7,390 nucleotides of DNA from Treponema sp. GTDB taxonomy: Bacteria > Spirochaetota > Spirochaetia > Treponematales > Rectinemataceae. The DNA lies in contig JAFIHQ010000141.1 of assembly GCA_017849315.1 (NCBI GenBank), forward strand, positions 1 through 7,390, read 5' to 3'. The notes beneath the pieces are model-generated. The model was not told where the DNA came from. It saw only the letters and a list, made by a program, of their open reading frames with translations, and ran no database searches. A program made the translations under genes and the position numbers. How positions within the stretch are numbered: the first letter of the stretch is position 1; every line of letters begins with the position of its first letter. Shown one piece after another: positions 1 to 6,062 of the stretch.

Positions 1-629
1 AGCGCCCGCGACACACTCCCTTGGGGTGGCACGACGCTGTCCAGAGGATACGTTGCCAGGCAAAACTGATTTTTGAGTGGCACTTTCGCTTGCTGTTTTT
101 GCTTGGTAGAGACTTCCAAGCTGTCAGTGGAAGCAAGAAAATCGTGCACAACTGCAAAAGCGCTCGGCCCATATAAATCATCGGCGTTTACCACTGCGAA
201 GGGCTCCCCAAGAGGCTTCCCGAGAGGCTCCTTGCCAGGCCCCGAAGCGGGGCCCGCAAAGGCACTCATGGCGCACAGAAGCGCGTGCCCTGTGCCCCAG
301 GGCTTGCTTCGAGAGGCACCATTGTCTCCACTGCTGCTGTTCCGCAGCCATGCGGCAAGCTCTGCCTCGAGCGGCTCTGGCACTTGCAGCAAGAGGTCCT
401 GGTAGACCAGCTGCACGGGAACGTTCTTGGGAAGCCGAGCTAAGACCTGCGAGGCAAAATCACTTTCAATTTCTTTTCTTATCAGGAAAACAAGACTATC
501 AAATCCTGCCTTGAGCGCGTCATAGACGTTATATTCCAATAAGGTTTCGCCCGCCAAACCGACAGGAATAAGCTGCTTTGTAGCGCCAAAACGAGAGCCA
601 ATGCCACCAGCCAATACAAGAACTTTCAT
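1..629 (-). CDS. Sugar-phosphate nucleotidyltransferase (NDP-sugar pyrophosphorylase-like), partial, 3' end off the left edge
   Basis: The first 209 codons of a nucleotidyltransferase read leftward from the ATG at 629-627 with no stop before the edge. The N-terminus has the signature AGGIGSRFGATKQ (residues 7-19), the nucleotide-binding G-rich loop of the RmlA/GlmU-type fold, followed by PVG-GETLLEY. KPWGTGHA (109-116) and the metal-binding-type NADD (148-151) match a family of stand-alone cytoplasmic sugar-phosphate nucleotidyltransferases. The GSVSRA near the edge also fits that family. Such enzymes activate a phosphorylated sugar or alcohol with an NTP; the substrate cannot be read from the sequence. 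Compared with my memory of the family, two stretches look expanded: about residues 88-107, and 125-142, the latter containing a 4-residue tandem repeat (PLGK/PLGE). No Shine-Dalgarno precedes the ATG; a TATACT box lies 7 nt upstream, so a leaderless start is likely. It is divergent from nifJ with no evident functional link. Confidence 0.88.
   Translation of the reverse strand, partial: MKVLVLAGGIGSRFGATKQLIPVGLAGETLLEYNVYDALKAGFDSLVFLIRKEIESDFASQVLARLPKNVPVQLVYQDLLLQVPEPLEAELAAWLRNSSSGDNGASRSKPWGTGHALLCAMSAFAGPASGPGKEPLGKPLGEPFAVVNADDLYGPSAFAVVHDFLASTDSLEVSTKQKQQAKVPLKNQFCLATYPLDSVVPPQGSVSRA
204..227 (-). repeat. 12-bp in-frame tandem repeat in the nucleotidyltransferase gene
   Basis: On the minus strand CCTCTCGGGAAG (227-216) is followed directly by CCTCTTGGGGAG (215-204), two copies with two differences. 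They encode PLGK and PLGE (residues 135-142). The repeat lies in a Gly/Pro-rich stretch between the WGTGHA and NADD motifs, where relatives are normally shorter, so it looks like a small linker expansion. Confidence 0.75.
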
Positions 630-636
630 ATAGCTG

Positions 637-642
637 AGTATA
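637..642 (-). promoter_or_regulatory. -10 box (TATACT) for the nucleotidyltransferase, leaderless-type
   Basis: TATACT on the minus strand ends 7 nt before the ATG at 629. With the usual distance from a -10 box to the start of transcription, the RNA would begin at or next to the start codon. There is no purine-rich ribosome-binding site upstream, which agrees with a leaderless mRNA. No good -35 box was found at 16-18 nt. An overlapping alternative, TATTAT at 645-640, is possible. Confidence 0.5.
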
Positions 643-653
643 ATATCGAACCA

Positions 654-669
654 GATATATTGATATATT
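654..669. repeat. Tandem 8-bp direct repeat (GATATATT x2) in the divergent promoter region
   Basis: Two perfect adjacent copies of GATATATT lie at 654-661 and 662-669, about 12 bp upstream of the -10 box of the nucleotidyltransferase and 48 bp upstream of the nifJ -35 box. They overlap the region where the -35 of the leftward promoter should sit. They may be a regulator site or an A+T-rich promoter element; nothing else identifies the binder. Confidence 0.35.
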
Positions 670-716
670 TCGGAATAGGGGGTATCCTAAAGAAGCTTTT
701 GTCGGCCGATCATCTT

Positions 717-745
717 TTGAGTCGTACTACATTTCATTCTATATA
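717..745 (+). promoter_or_regulatory. Sigma-70-type promoter for nifJ
   Basis: TTGAGT (717-722) and TATATA (740-745) are separated by exactly 17 bp and resemble TTGACA/TATAAT. Transcription would start near 752, giving an untranslated leader of about 70 nt. A TTTCTGCT direct repeat (753-760 and 771-778) lies just inside the leader; its meaning is unknown. Confidence 0.55.
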
Positions 746-810
746 CCTCATATTTCTGCTCAATAGGTTTTTTCTGCTGACCAAAGCCTAAGAATCCCCA
801 TCTTCAATCA

Positions 811-815
811 AAGGA
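811..815 (+). promoter_or_regulatory. Ribosome-binding site of nifJ
   Basis: AAGGA lies 7 nt before the ATG at 823, which settles that start. The clear Shine-Dalgarno contrasts with the neighbouring nucleotidyltransferase, vanZ-like and MFS genes, which lack one. Confidence 0.75.
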
Positions 816-822
816 ATTTGCG

Positions 823-3800
823 ATGGCAGATACCAAGAACATGGTCATGATCGACGGGAACGCAGCGGCAGCATATGTAGCGCATGCCTGCTCAGAAGTT
901 ATCGCGATCTATCCCATCACGCCTTCTTCGCCCATGGGAGAGTCCGCAGACGAATTCTCCGCAATGGGTAGAAAAAACCTCTGGGGAACTGTCCCCAAGG
1001 TCGTTGAGATGCAGTCCGAAGCAGGAGCAGCCGGTGCTGTGCACGGCGCGTTGACGGCTGGTGCACTCTCTACCACTTTTACGGCCTCTCAAGGCTTGCT
1101 TCTCATGATCCCCAACATGTACAAAATAGCCGGCGAGGCAACTTCTACGGTCTTCCACATTGCGGCTCGAGCGGTCGCGGCCCAGGCGCTATCCATCTTT
1201 GGTGACCACCAGGATGTCATGGCCGCCCGGCAGACAGGTTGGGCCATGCTTGCGTCCAACAATGTGCAGGAAGTCATGGATATGGCGCTCATTGCCCATG
1301 CGGCGACACTCAAAGCCCGTGTGCCTTTCATTCATTTCTTCGATGGCTTCAGAACATCACACGAAGTGCAAAAAATTGAAGAAATTCCTTATGATATAAT
1401 GAAAAAGATGATTCCTGATGATCTGGTGCGCGCTCACAGGGCCCGCGGACTTACTCCAGAGAATCCTTCCATTCGCGGTACGAGCCAGAATCCGGATGTC
1501 TATTTCCAAGGGCGCGAGGCGACAAATAAGTTCTACACTGCGACGCCCAAGATCGTGGAAGAGACCATGGCCGAGTTTGCCGCCCTCACAGGACGCAGCT
1601 ACAAGCTCTTCGACTATGTCGGCGCCCCGGATGCCGAGCGCGTCGTGGTTATCATTGGCTCCGGTGGAGACACGGTCGAGGAAGTGGTCAACTACCTCAA
1701 CGCTCACGGCGAGAAAGTCGGCGTGCTCAAGGTGCATCTCTTTAGGCCCTTCGCGGTGGACAGCTTTATCGCGGCGTTGCCGGCCACAGTCCAGTCCATC
1801 GCCGTTCTGGACAGAACGAAAGAGCCCGGCGCAATCGGCGAGCCGCTTTACGAAGACGTGCGCACCGCTATCGGCGAGGCTATGGGCTCCGGCAAGGCGC
1901 CCTTCAAGGAATGGCCAAAAGTCATCGGCGGCAGATACGGGCTTGGTTCCTACGAATTCACCCCCGCCATGGCCAAAGGCGTGTTCGACAACCTTGCAGC
2001 GGCGGATTCCAAGAACCACTTCACCGTCGGTATCAAGGACGATGTGGCCTTTACCAGTATCGACTTCGACCCGAACTTCCACATTTCTTCAGAAGGCGTG
2101 GTAGAATGCCTCTTCTATGGCCTTGGTTCGGACGGCACGGTCGGCGCCAACAAGAACTCGATCAAGATTATCGGCGACGAGACGAGTAACTGGGCACAAG
2201 GGTATTTCGAATACGACTCCAAGAAAGCCGGCACGTACACGATAAGCCACCTGCGCTTTGGCCCCAAACAGGTCCGCAAGCCCTATCTTGTTACGAAGGC
2301 TGATTTTATCGCATGCCACAAGTTCTCGTTCCTGGAAAAGATCGACATGCTCAAGAACGCCAAAGATGGTGGCACCTTCCTTTTAAACAGCCCGTACCCG
2401 GCCGACAAGGTTTGGGATGAGCTGCCACAAGAGGTTCAGCAGGAAATCATAGACAAGAAGCTCAAATTCTACGTCATCGACGGCGTCGACATTGCAGAAA
2501 AAGCTGGCATGGGTGGCAGGATCAACACGGTCATGCAGACCGCGTTCTTCAAAATCTCCGGCGTCCTGCCGAGCGACGAAGCCATCGCCTACATAAAGAA
2601 ATACACGGAAAAGACCTATCACCGAAAAGGCGCCGATATCGTTCAGAAAAACCTAGACGCCATAGACATGGCTCTGAACGCGACGCACGAAGTAAAGATC
2701 GGCGCAGCGAACTCTCAAAAACACATGTTGCCACCGGTACCGGCCAGTGCGCCCAAATTCGTCAAGGAGTCGCTCGGCGAGATGATCGCCCTGCGCGGTA
2801 GCGCACTCCCCGTGTCCAAGCTGCCCGAAGACGGCACCTTCCCAACCGGAACCACCAAGTACGAGAAGCGCAATATTGCCGAGAAGATACCCGTTTGGAA
2901 CCCGGACATCTGCATTCAGTGTGGCAACTGTACCATGGTCTGCCCGCACGCGGTCATCCGCCTCAAAGCCTATGATCCCTCGTACCTCAAAGGAGCCCCT
3001 GCCACGTTCAAGAGCGCGGACGCCCGCGGCAGAGAATTCGCAGGCCTTAAGGCCACGCTTCAGGTTGCGCCCGAAGACTGCACCGGCTGTGGCGCCTGCG
3101 TGAACATTTGCCCAGCTATCGACAAGGCCAACCCTGGTCGCAAGGCAATTAATCTTGAGCACCAGGCCCCGTTGCGCGAAACGGAAGCGGCCAACTGGGA
3201 CTTCTTCATGAATATCCCAGATACGCCGGCCAAGTATCTGAATCTGGCCTTCCCCAAGGGCATCGCCATGAAGCGGCCACTCTTCGAGTTCTCCGGCGCG
3301 TGCGCAGGGTGCGGCGAAACACCATATATCAAGTTGATGTCTCAGCTCTTCGGCGACAGGGCACTATGCGCCAACGCCACCGGTTGCTCCTCCATTTATG
3401 GCGGCAACTTGCCAACCACGCCTTACACCACTCGCCCCGATGGCCGTGGCCCGGCGTGGTCCAACAGCCTCTTCGAGGACGCCGCCGAATTCGGCATGGG
3501 CATGCGCCTCACCTCGGACAAAGAGGCCGAGTACGCCCGCGAGCTTCTTGCCGCTGCAAAAGACAAAGGCGTCGATGCCGGGCTTGCCGACAAGATCCTC
3601 GCTAACCCGCTTGCATCCGACGACGACATCGAGGCCCAAAGAGCTGCGGTCGCCACCTTAAAGCAGTCGCTCAGCGCAGAAAAGGCCGAATGGGCGCAAG
3701 AACTAGTCAATGTTGCCGACTTCCTGGTTAGAAAATCCGTGTGGATTATCGGCGGCGACGGTTGGGCCTACGATATCGGCTACGGTGGTTTGGATCATGT

Positions 3801-4383
3801 CATCGCTTCTGCTAAAGATGTCAACATTCTCGTTCTGGACACCGAGGTCTACTCCAACACGGGCGGCCAGGCATCCAAGGCAACGCCGGTCGGCGCTATC
3901 GCCAAGTTTGCAACCGCCGGTAAAGAGACCATGAAAAAGGACCTCGGCATGATGGCCATGAGCTATGGCTACGTGTACGTGGCTCAGGTTTCCATGGGCG
4001 CCAACATGAGCCAGGTGATAAAGGCCTTCCGAGAAGCTGAGAGCTACAATGGTCCATCGGTGATCATCGCCTACTCCCACTGCATCAACCAGGGCATCGA
4101 CATGCAAAAGGGAATGAATCAGCAAAAAGCCGCGGTCGACTGTGGCGTCTGGCCTCTGTACCGATACGACCCGAGGCTCAAGGCTCAAGGCAAGAACCCC
4201 TTCCAGCTCGATTCCAAAGAGCCGGATTTTTCCAAGCTCGAAGATTACATGTACGCCGAAGTGCGCTTCAAATCTTTGCGCGAGGCCAATCCGGAACGCG
4301 CGGCGCAGCTACTGGCCAAGCAGCGCGAGCTTATCGAGCGCAGGTACAAGGAGTACCGCTATTTGGCGGACAGGCCGTTCTGA
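823..4383 (+). CDS. nifJ: Pyruvate:ferredoxin (flavodoxin) oxidoreductase, complete
   Basis: This single-chain PFOR of 1186 residues oxidises pyruvate with CoA to acetyl-CoA and CO2 and reduces ferredoxin or flavodoxin; it acts in the cytoplasm, usually as a homodimer. All expected domains are present in order. The N-terminal pyruvate/TPP domain (about 1-255) has YPITPSS with Thr33, Glu66 in EMQSEAGAAGA, and Arg116. Next come the transketolase-C-like domain (about 256-415), the gamma domain (about 416-630) and the EKR motif (681-683). The ferredoxin domain has two 4Fe-4S motifs, Cys697/700/703/707 and Cys753/756/759/763. The C-terminal TPP domain has GDG (978-980) through NTGG (1012-1015). 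The cysteines for the third, proximal cluster are Cys827, Cys830, Cys855 and Cys1087. No key residue is missing. The length is close to the E. coli enzyme, and the long C-terminal protective extension of the Desulfovibrio africanus enzyme is largely absent. It has its own promoter, Shine-Dalgarno and terminator, so it is probably monocistronic. The nitrogenase-linked name is historical; no nif gene is seen here. Confidence 0.98.
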   Translation: MADTKNMVMIDGNAAAAYVAHACSEVIAIYPITPSSPMGESADEFSAMGRKNLWGTVPKVVEMQSEAGAAGAVHGALTAGALSTTFTASQGLLLMIPNMYKIAGEATSTVFHIAARAVAAQALSIFGDHQDVMAARQTGWAMLASNNVQEVMDMALIAHAATLKARVPFIHFFDGFRTSHEVQKIEEIPYDIMKKMIPDDLVRAHRARGLTPENPSIRGTSQNPDVYFQGREATNKFYTATPKIVEETMAEFAALTGRSYKLFDYVGAPDAERVVVIIGSGGDTVEEVVNYLNAHGEKVGVLKVHLFRPFAVDSFIAALPATVQSIAVLDRTKEPGAIGEPLYEDVRTAIGEAMGSGKAPFKEWPKVIGGRYGLGSYEFTPAMAKGVFDNLAAADSKNHFTVGIKDDVAFTSIDFDPNFHISSEGVVECLFYGLGSDGTVGANKNSIKIIGDETSNWAQGYFEYDSKKAGTYTISHLRFGPKQVRKPYLVTKADFIACHKFSFLEKIDMLKNAKDGGTFLLNSPYPADKVWDELPQEVQQEIIDKKLKFYVIDGVDIAEKAGMGGRINTVMQTAFFKISGVLPSDEAIAYIKKYTEKTYHRKGADIVQKNLDAIDMALNATHEVKIGAANSQKHMLPPVPASAPKFVKESLGEMIALRGSALPVSKLPEDGTFPTGTTKYEKRNIAEKIPVWNPDICIQCGNCTMVCPHAVIRLKAYDPSYLKGAPATFKSADARGREFAGLKATLQVAPEDCTGCGACVNICPAIDKANPGRKAINLEHQAPLRETEAANWDFFMNIPDTPAKYLNLAFPKGIAMKRPLFEFSGACAGCGETPYIKLMSQLFGDRALCANATGCSSIYGGNLPTTPYTTRPDGRGPAWSNSLFEDAAEFGMGMRLTSDKEAEYARELLAAAKDKGVDAGLADKILANPLASDDDIEAQRAAVATLKQSLSAEKAEWAQELVNVADFLVRKSVWIIGGDGWAYDIGYGGLDHVIASAKDVNILVLDTEVYSNTGGQASKATPVGAIAKFATAGKETMKKDLGMMAMSYGYVYVAQVSMGANMSQVIKAFREAESYNGPSVIIAYSHCINQGIDMQKGMNQQKAAVDCGVWPLYRYDPRLKAQGKNPFQLDSKEPDFSKLEDYMYAEVRFKSLREANPERAAQLLAKQRELIERRYKEYRYLADRPF

Positions 4384-4410
4384 CAGAACAGCAACCGACA
4401 GATCCAATCT

Positions 4411-4429
4411 GCATGCCGTGTTGGCATGC
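4411..4429 (+). other. Inverted repeat (hairpin) between nifJ and its terminator
   Basis: GCATGCC (4411-4417) and GGCATGC (4423-4429) form a perfect 7-bp stem around the loop GTGTT. No T-run follows, so it is not itself an intrinsic terminator. Lying 27 nt behind the nifJ stop and 17 nt before the terminator hairpin, it could stabilise the 3' end of the mRNA. Confidence 0.55.
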
Positions 4430-4446
4430 TGGTAAAGATTGAGTTC

Positions 4447-4489
4447 AGGGCACCCCACAAGGGGTGCCCTTTTTCTTTTTCTTTTTCTT
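4447..4489 (+). terminator. Intrinsic terminator of nifJ
   Basis: AGGGCACCCC (4447-4456) pairs perfectly with GGGGTGCCCT (4461-4470) around the loop ACAA. A pyrimidine tract of almost only T runs from 4471 to about 4489. This is a textbook Rho-independent terminator and separates nifJ from the vanZ-like gene. Confidence 0.93.
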
Positions 4490-4533
4490 GTCATTGTCCT
4501 TCTTGTCGCCGTTCTTGACTCGCCTTCCAGGGA

Positions 4534-4562
4534 TTGACCATCTCGAGAAGCTCCACTATGGT
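4534..4562 (+). promoter_or_regulatory. Candidate promoter of the vanZ-like gene
   Basis: TTGACC (4534-4539) and TATGGT (4557-4562) are 17 bp apart. The -35 matches consensus at five of six positions, the -10 at four. Transcription would begin at about 4568-4572, at or right before the ATG at 4572, which would make this another leaderless or nearly leaderless start and would explain the missing Shine-Dalgarno. Confidence 0.45.
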
Positions 4563-4571
4563 GTTCTATCT

Positions 4572-4931
4572 ATGGGTGTGTTGAGGAGCTACAAGTTCAC
4601 GATTCTCTGTGGTATTCTCATTTTGGTTGCCTTACTGGTACCCAGCTCTACATATCAGGGCATGTCGTCCTTTCCAGGCATCGACAAACTCGTCCATTCG
4701 ATACTTTTTTTTCTTTTTGCCCTTGCCTATATGCTCGAATATACCAAGTTCCACAGACGCCACCCAAGGTTTACAGCGTTTGCGCTGACCGTTCTATGTT
4801 TCATTGTCGGAACCGAGACACTGCAACTTCTTACCGCAACGCGGCATTTTGAGCTTGCTGATATGCTTTTCGATGTGTTGGGAGCTAGTGTCGCCTTTGT
4901 CATCACCTGCTTCGCCAAGACCGGAGAATAG
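4572..4931 (+). CDS. VanZ-like family membrane protein
   Basis: This small integral membrane protein has 119 residues from the ATG at 4572. Hydrophobic segments at about 9-24, 41-56, 67-81 and 97-114 suggest four helices. The VanZ-like pattern of conserved polar residues is visible: Asp38-Lys39-xx-His42 before helix 2, Glu82-xx-Gln85, Arg91, and Asp97 with Gly104 in the last helix. The family is named for VanZ, linked to low-level teicoplanin resistance, but most members have no known function and this one should not be called a resistance gene. The frame stays open upstream to a GTG at 4464, but that codon lies inside the terminator hairpin and the added residues come from its T-tract (a Phe run), so the longer 155-residue form is rejected. 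A promoter at 4534-4562 supports the chosen start, though GTG 4578 or TTG 4581 cannot be excluded. Its base composition is more A+T-rich than nifJ. Confidence 0.8.
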   Translation: MGVLRSYKFTILCGILILVALLVPSSTYQGMSSFPGIDKLVHSILFFLFALAYMLEYTKFHRRHPRFTAFALTVLCFIVGTETLQLLTATRHFELADMLFDVLGASVAFVITCFAKTGE

Positions 4932-4956
4932 GCCTTAAAGGCGGATGCATGCATCC
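4932..4956. repeat. Two abutting palindromes behind the vanZ-like gene
   Basis: GCCTT-A-AAGGC (4932-4942) is an inverted repeat with a 1-base centre. It touches GGATGCATGCATCC (4943-4956), a perfect 14-bp palindrome. They begin one base after the stop codon. The second could fold as a 5-bp stem with a CATG loop, but no T-run follows, so a terminator role is doubtful. A protein-binding site is equally possible. Confidence 0.5.
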
Positions 4957-5116
4957 TTGTGTGAAGACATTCCGTCTGAAACGAACACCACAAGCAGTAC
5001 TACGATCTTCACGATCCTGTTGCCTCCTCACCGTCAGAGTAAGGTCATTGCACCATTTTGCGGTGATTAGTTGAAACCCAAAATCGTAAATTTGCGTTCG
5101 ATAACAATTTTGTCTT

Positions 5117-5143
5117 TTGTCCGTCAAAATTCCATGATATAAC
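5117..5143 (+). promoter_or_regulatory. Weak candidate promoter for the luxR-type gene
   Basis: TTGTCC (5117-5122) and TATAAC (5138-5143) are 15 bp apart. The -10 is good, but the spacing is short. Transcription would start near 5150, leaving a leader of about 78 nt before the ATG at 5228. Confidence 0.3.
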
Positions 5144-5212
5144 CAAACTTTAAAAACCAGCTCAAACTGCCCGTTGTAGCAGCGAAACCTAGTCGTAAGG
5201 CACAGATTTCAA

Positions 5213-5219
5213 AAGAAGG
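5213..5219 (+). promoter_or_regulatory. Ribosome-binding site of the luxR-type gene
   Basis: AAGAAGG ends 8 nt before the ATG at 5228 and fixes that start. Confidence 0.65.
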
Positions 5220-5227
5220 CACGAAAA

Positions 5228-5974
5228 ATGAACATCAGGGAAACTGACAACACCAGTGAAACCAGCTTTACACGAACCGGCTTCTTAGCAGCGTTGCTTA
5301 CCCTTTCATTTCTGACGCCTTATTGGGCACAAGGCACACGGTCCTCGGCTTTCTTGATGGCCACTCTGCTTAATCGCTCTTCTTTTAGGATAAGCGTCTG
5401 CCTTGTGGCCATGCTGTTGTCGATAAGCGCCTTTATACGAAGTCTTTATTGGTTACAACCAATAATTCTGTTTGCACTTATTCCAGCACCCATGGTTTTA
5501 GCTGATATAGCCAACATTCTTAGCTTTTACTTTTTTGTATGTGGGACCTCGCTCTCAAACCTTCTTTATTCACATGGCAAGCATGAAAAGAGAAAGATAG
5601 CGATTTGGGTTTCCTACTATTGTTTGTGCCAAGTTGTAGTTGGAATCTATCAACGAGTCCCTCCCGTCAACATGATAATCACTGTCGGCGCTTCAGCCGG
5701 CATTACTTTCTTTTTATACAACCTTTTCTCAGAAACGAGGCAAGCTATTCCTCGCAAACCTGAGTTGTCGCTCAGTAAACTTGGATTAAGCAAAACTGAA
5801 AGCGAATACCTAAAGGACTTAATGCAAGGTTGTTCCATAAAAGAAATTGCAGCAAATTCAGGGGTAAGCGAATCGACTGTTAGAAACACGCTTGCCCGCG
5901 TTTACAAGAAATTCGATGTGCACGACAAAGCCATGTTGCTTGCGAAGTGCGAAAAATACACACTCGTAGATTAG
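5228..5974 (+). CDS. Membrane-anchored LuxR-type transcriptional regulator
   Basis: The 248-residue protein joins a hydrophobic N-terminal part to a C-terminal LuxR-type helix-turn-helix. Hydrophobic segments lie at about 19-33, 56-74, 78-95, 96-113, 124-142 and 148-168, so five or six membrane helices are likely. The DNA-binding domain covers about 184-240: LSKTESEYL, then GCSIKEIAANSGVSESTVRNTL, then YKKFDVHDKAMLL, the usual order of the family's four helices. There is no receiver domain and no autoinducer-binding domain. Coriobacteriia such as Eggerthella carry many regulators with a polytopic, often 12-helix, MFS-like sensor fused to a LuxR domain; this one is about half that length and may be a short relative. 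The membrane part presumably senses a signal or tethers the regulator; ligand and targets are unknown. It has its own Shine-Dalgarno and is A+T-rich (40% G+C in a sampled 60-bp line). It may regulate itself or its neighbours; this is not shown by the sequence. Confidence 0.85.
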   Translation: MNIRETDNTSETSFTRTGFLAALLTLSFLTPYWAQGTRSSAFLMATLLNRSSFRISVCLVAMLLSISAFIRSLYWLQPIILFALIPAPMVLADIANILSFYFFVCGTSLSNLLYSHGKHEKRKIAIWVSYYCLCQVVVGIYQRVPPVNMIITVGASAGITFFLYNLFSETRQAIPRKPELSLSKLGLSKTESEYLKDLMQGCSIKEIAANSGVSESTVRNTLARVYKKFDVHDKAMLLAKCEKYTLVD

Positions 5975-5980
5975 CATGCG

Positions 5981-5997
5981 GGCGCCAAACCGGCGCC
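5981..5997 (+). other. G+C-rich hairpin behind the luxR-type gene
   Basis: GGCGCC (5981-5986) and GGCGCC (5992-5997) can form a 6-bp G+C-only stem with the loop AAACC, starting 6 nt after the stop. No T-run follows directly, so it is a weak or incomplete terminator at best; it may mark the 3' end of the regulator mRNA. Confidence 0.4.
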
Positions 5998-6062
5998 GCC
6001 GAGTTCGGTGACCTCTTGTATGTTTTGCCATCTCACTTTATCGTGTCCTGCACGAGAAAACT

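Larger units (their letters stand above)
4957..5227. other. Intergenic region upstream of the luxR-type gene
   Basis: No coding frame with a credible start, RNA gene or transposon remnant was seen. The first half is mixed sequence, with a short repeat of ACGATC around 5002-5016. The second half, from about 5085, is A+T-rich and contains the candidate promoter and ribosome-binding site of the regulator. The long gap allows for a leader of roughly 80 nt or upstream operators, but no clear operator is visible. Confidence 0.5.

Noticed and set aside
73..405. A 110-codon plus-strand open frame
   Set aside because: It is opposite the nucleotidyltransferase, whose motifs are unmistakable; the plus-strand product is low-complexity and unrecognised.
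1357..2082. A 241-codon open frame on the minus strand inside nifJ
   Set aside because: It lies wholly opposite the well-supported nifJ frame, has no recognisable motif and is explained by the codon bias of the sense strand. The same holds for the other overlapping frames within nifJ and mazG.
823..4383. Link of nifJ to nitrogen fixation
   Set aside because: No nif, flavodoxin or other nitrogenase-related gene is in the window; the enzyme has the general fermentative PFOR architecture.
4464..4571. N-terminal extension of the vanZ-like protein from GTG 4464
   Set aside because: It begins within the terminator stem and is coded by its T-tract, with no ribosome-binding site.
4572..4931. Calling the vanZ-like gene a glycopeptide resistance determinant
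   Set aside because: No vanH/A/X/R/S-like gene is nearby, and most VanZ-like proteins have no proven resistance role.
4411..5979. GCATGC occurring repeatedly in the gaps (4411, 4424, 4947, 5974)
   Set aside because: Three of these are parts of hairpins or palindromes already listed; a 6-base palindrome recurring a few times is not evidence of a dispersed repeat family.
6016..6042. Promoter for mazG (TTGTAT with TTTATC)
   Set aside because: Both boxes match poorly and the spacing is about 15 bp; not strong enough to list as a feature.
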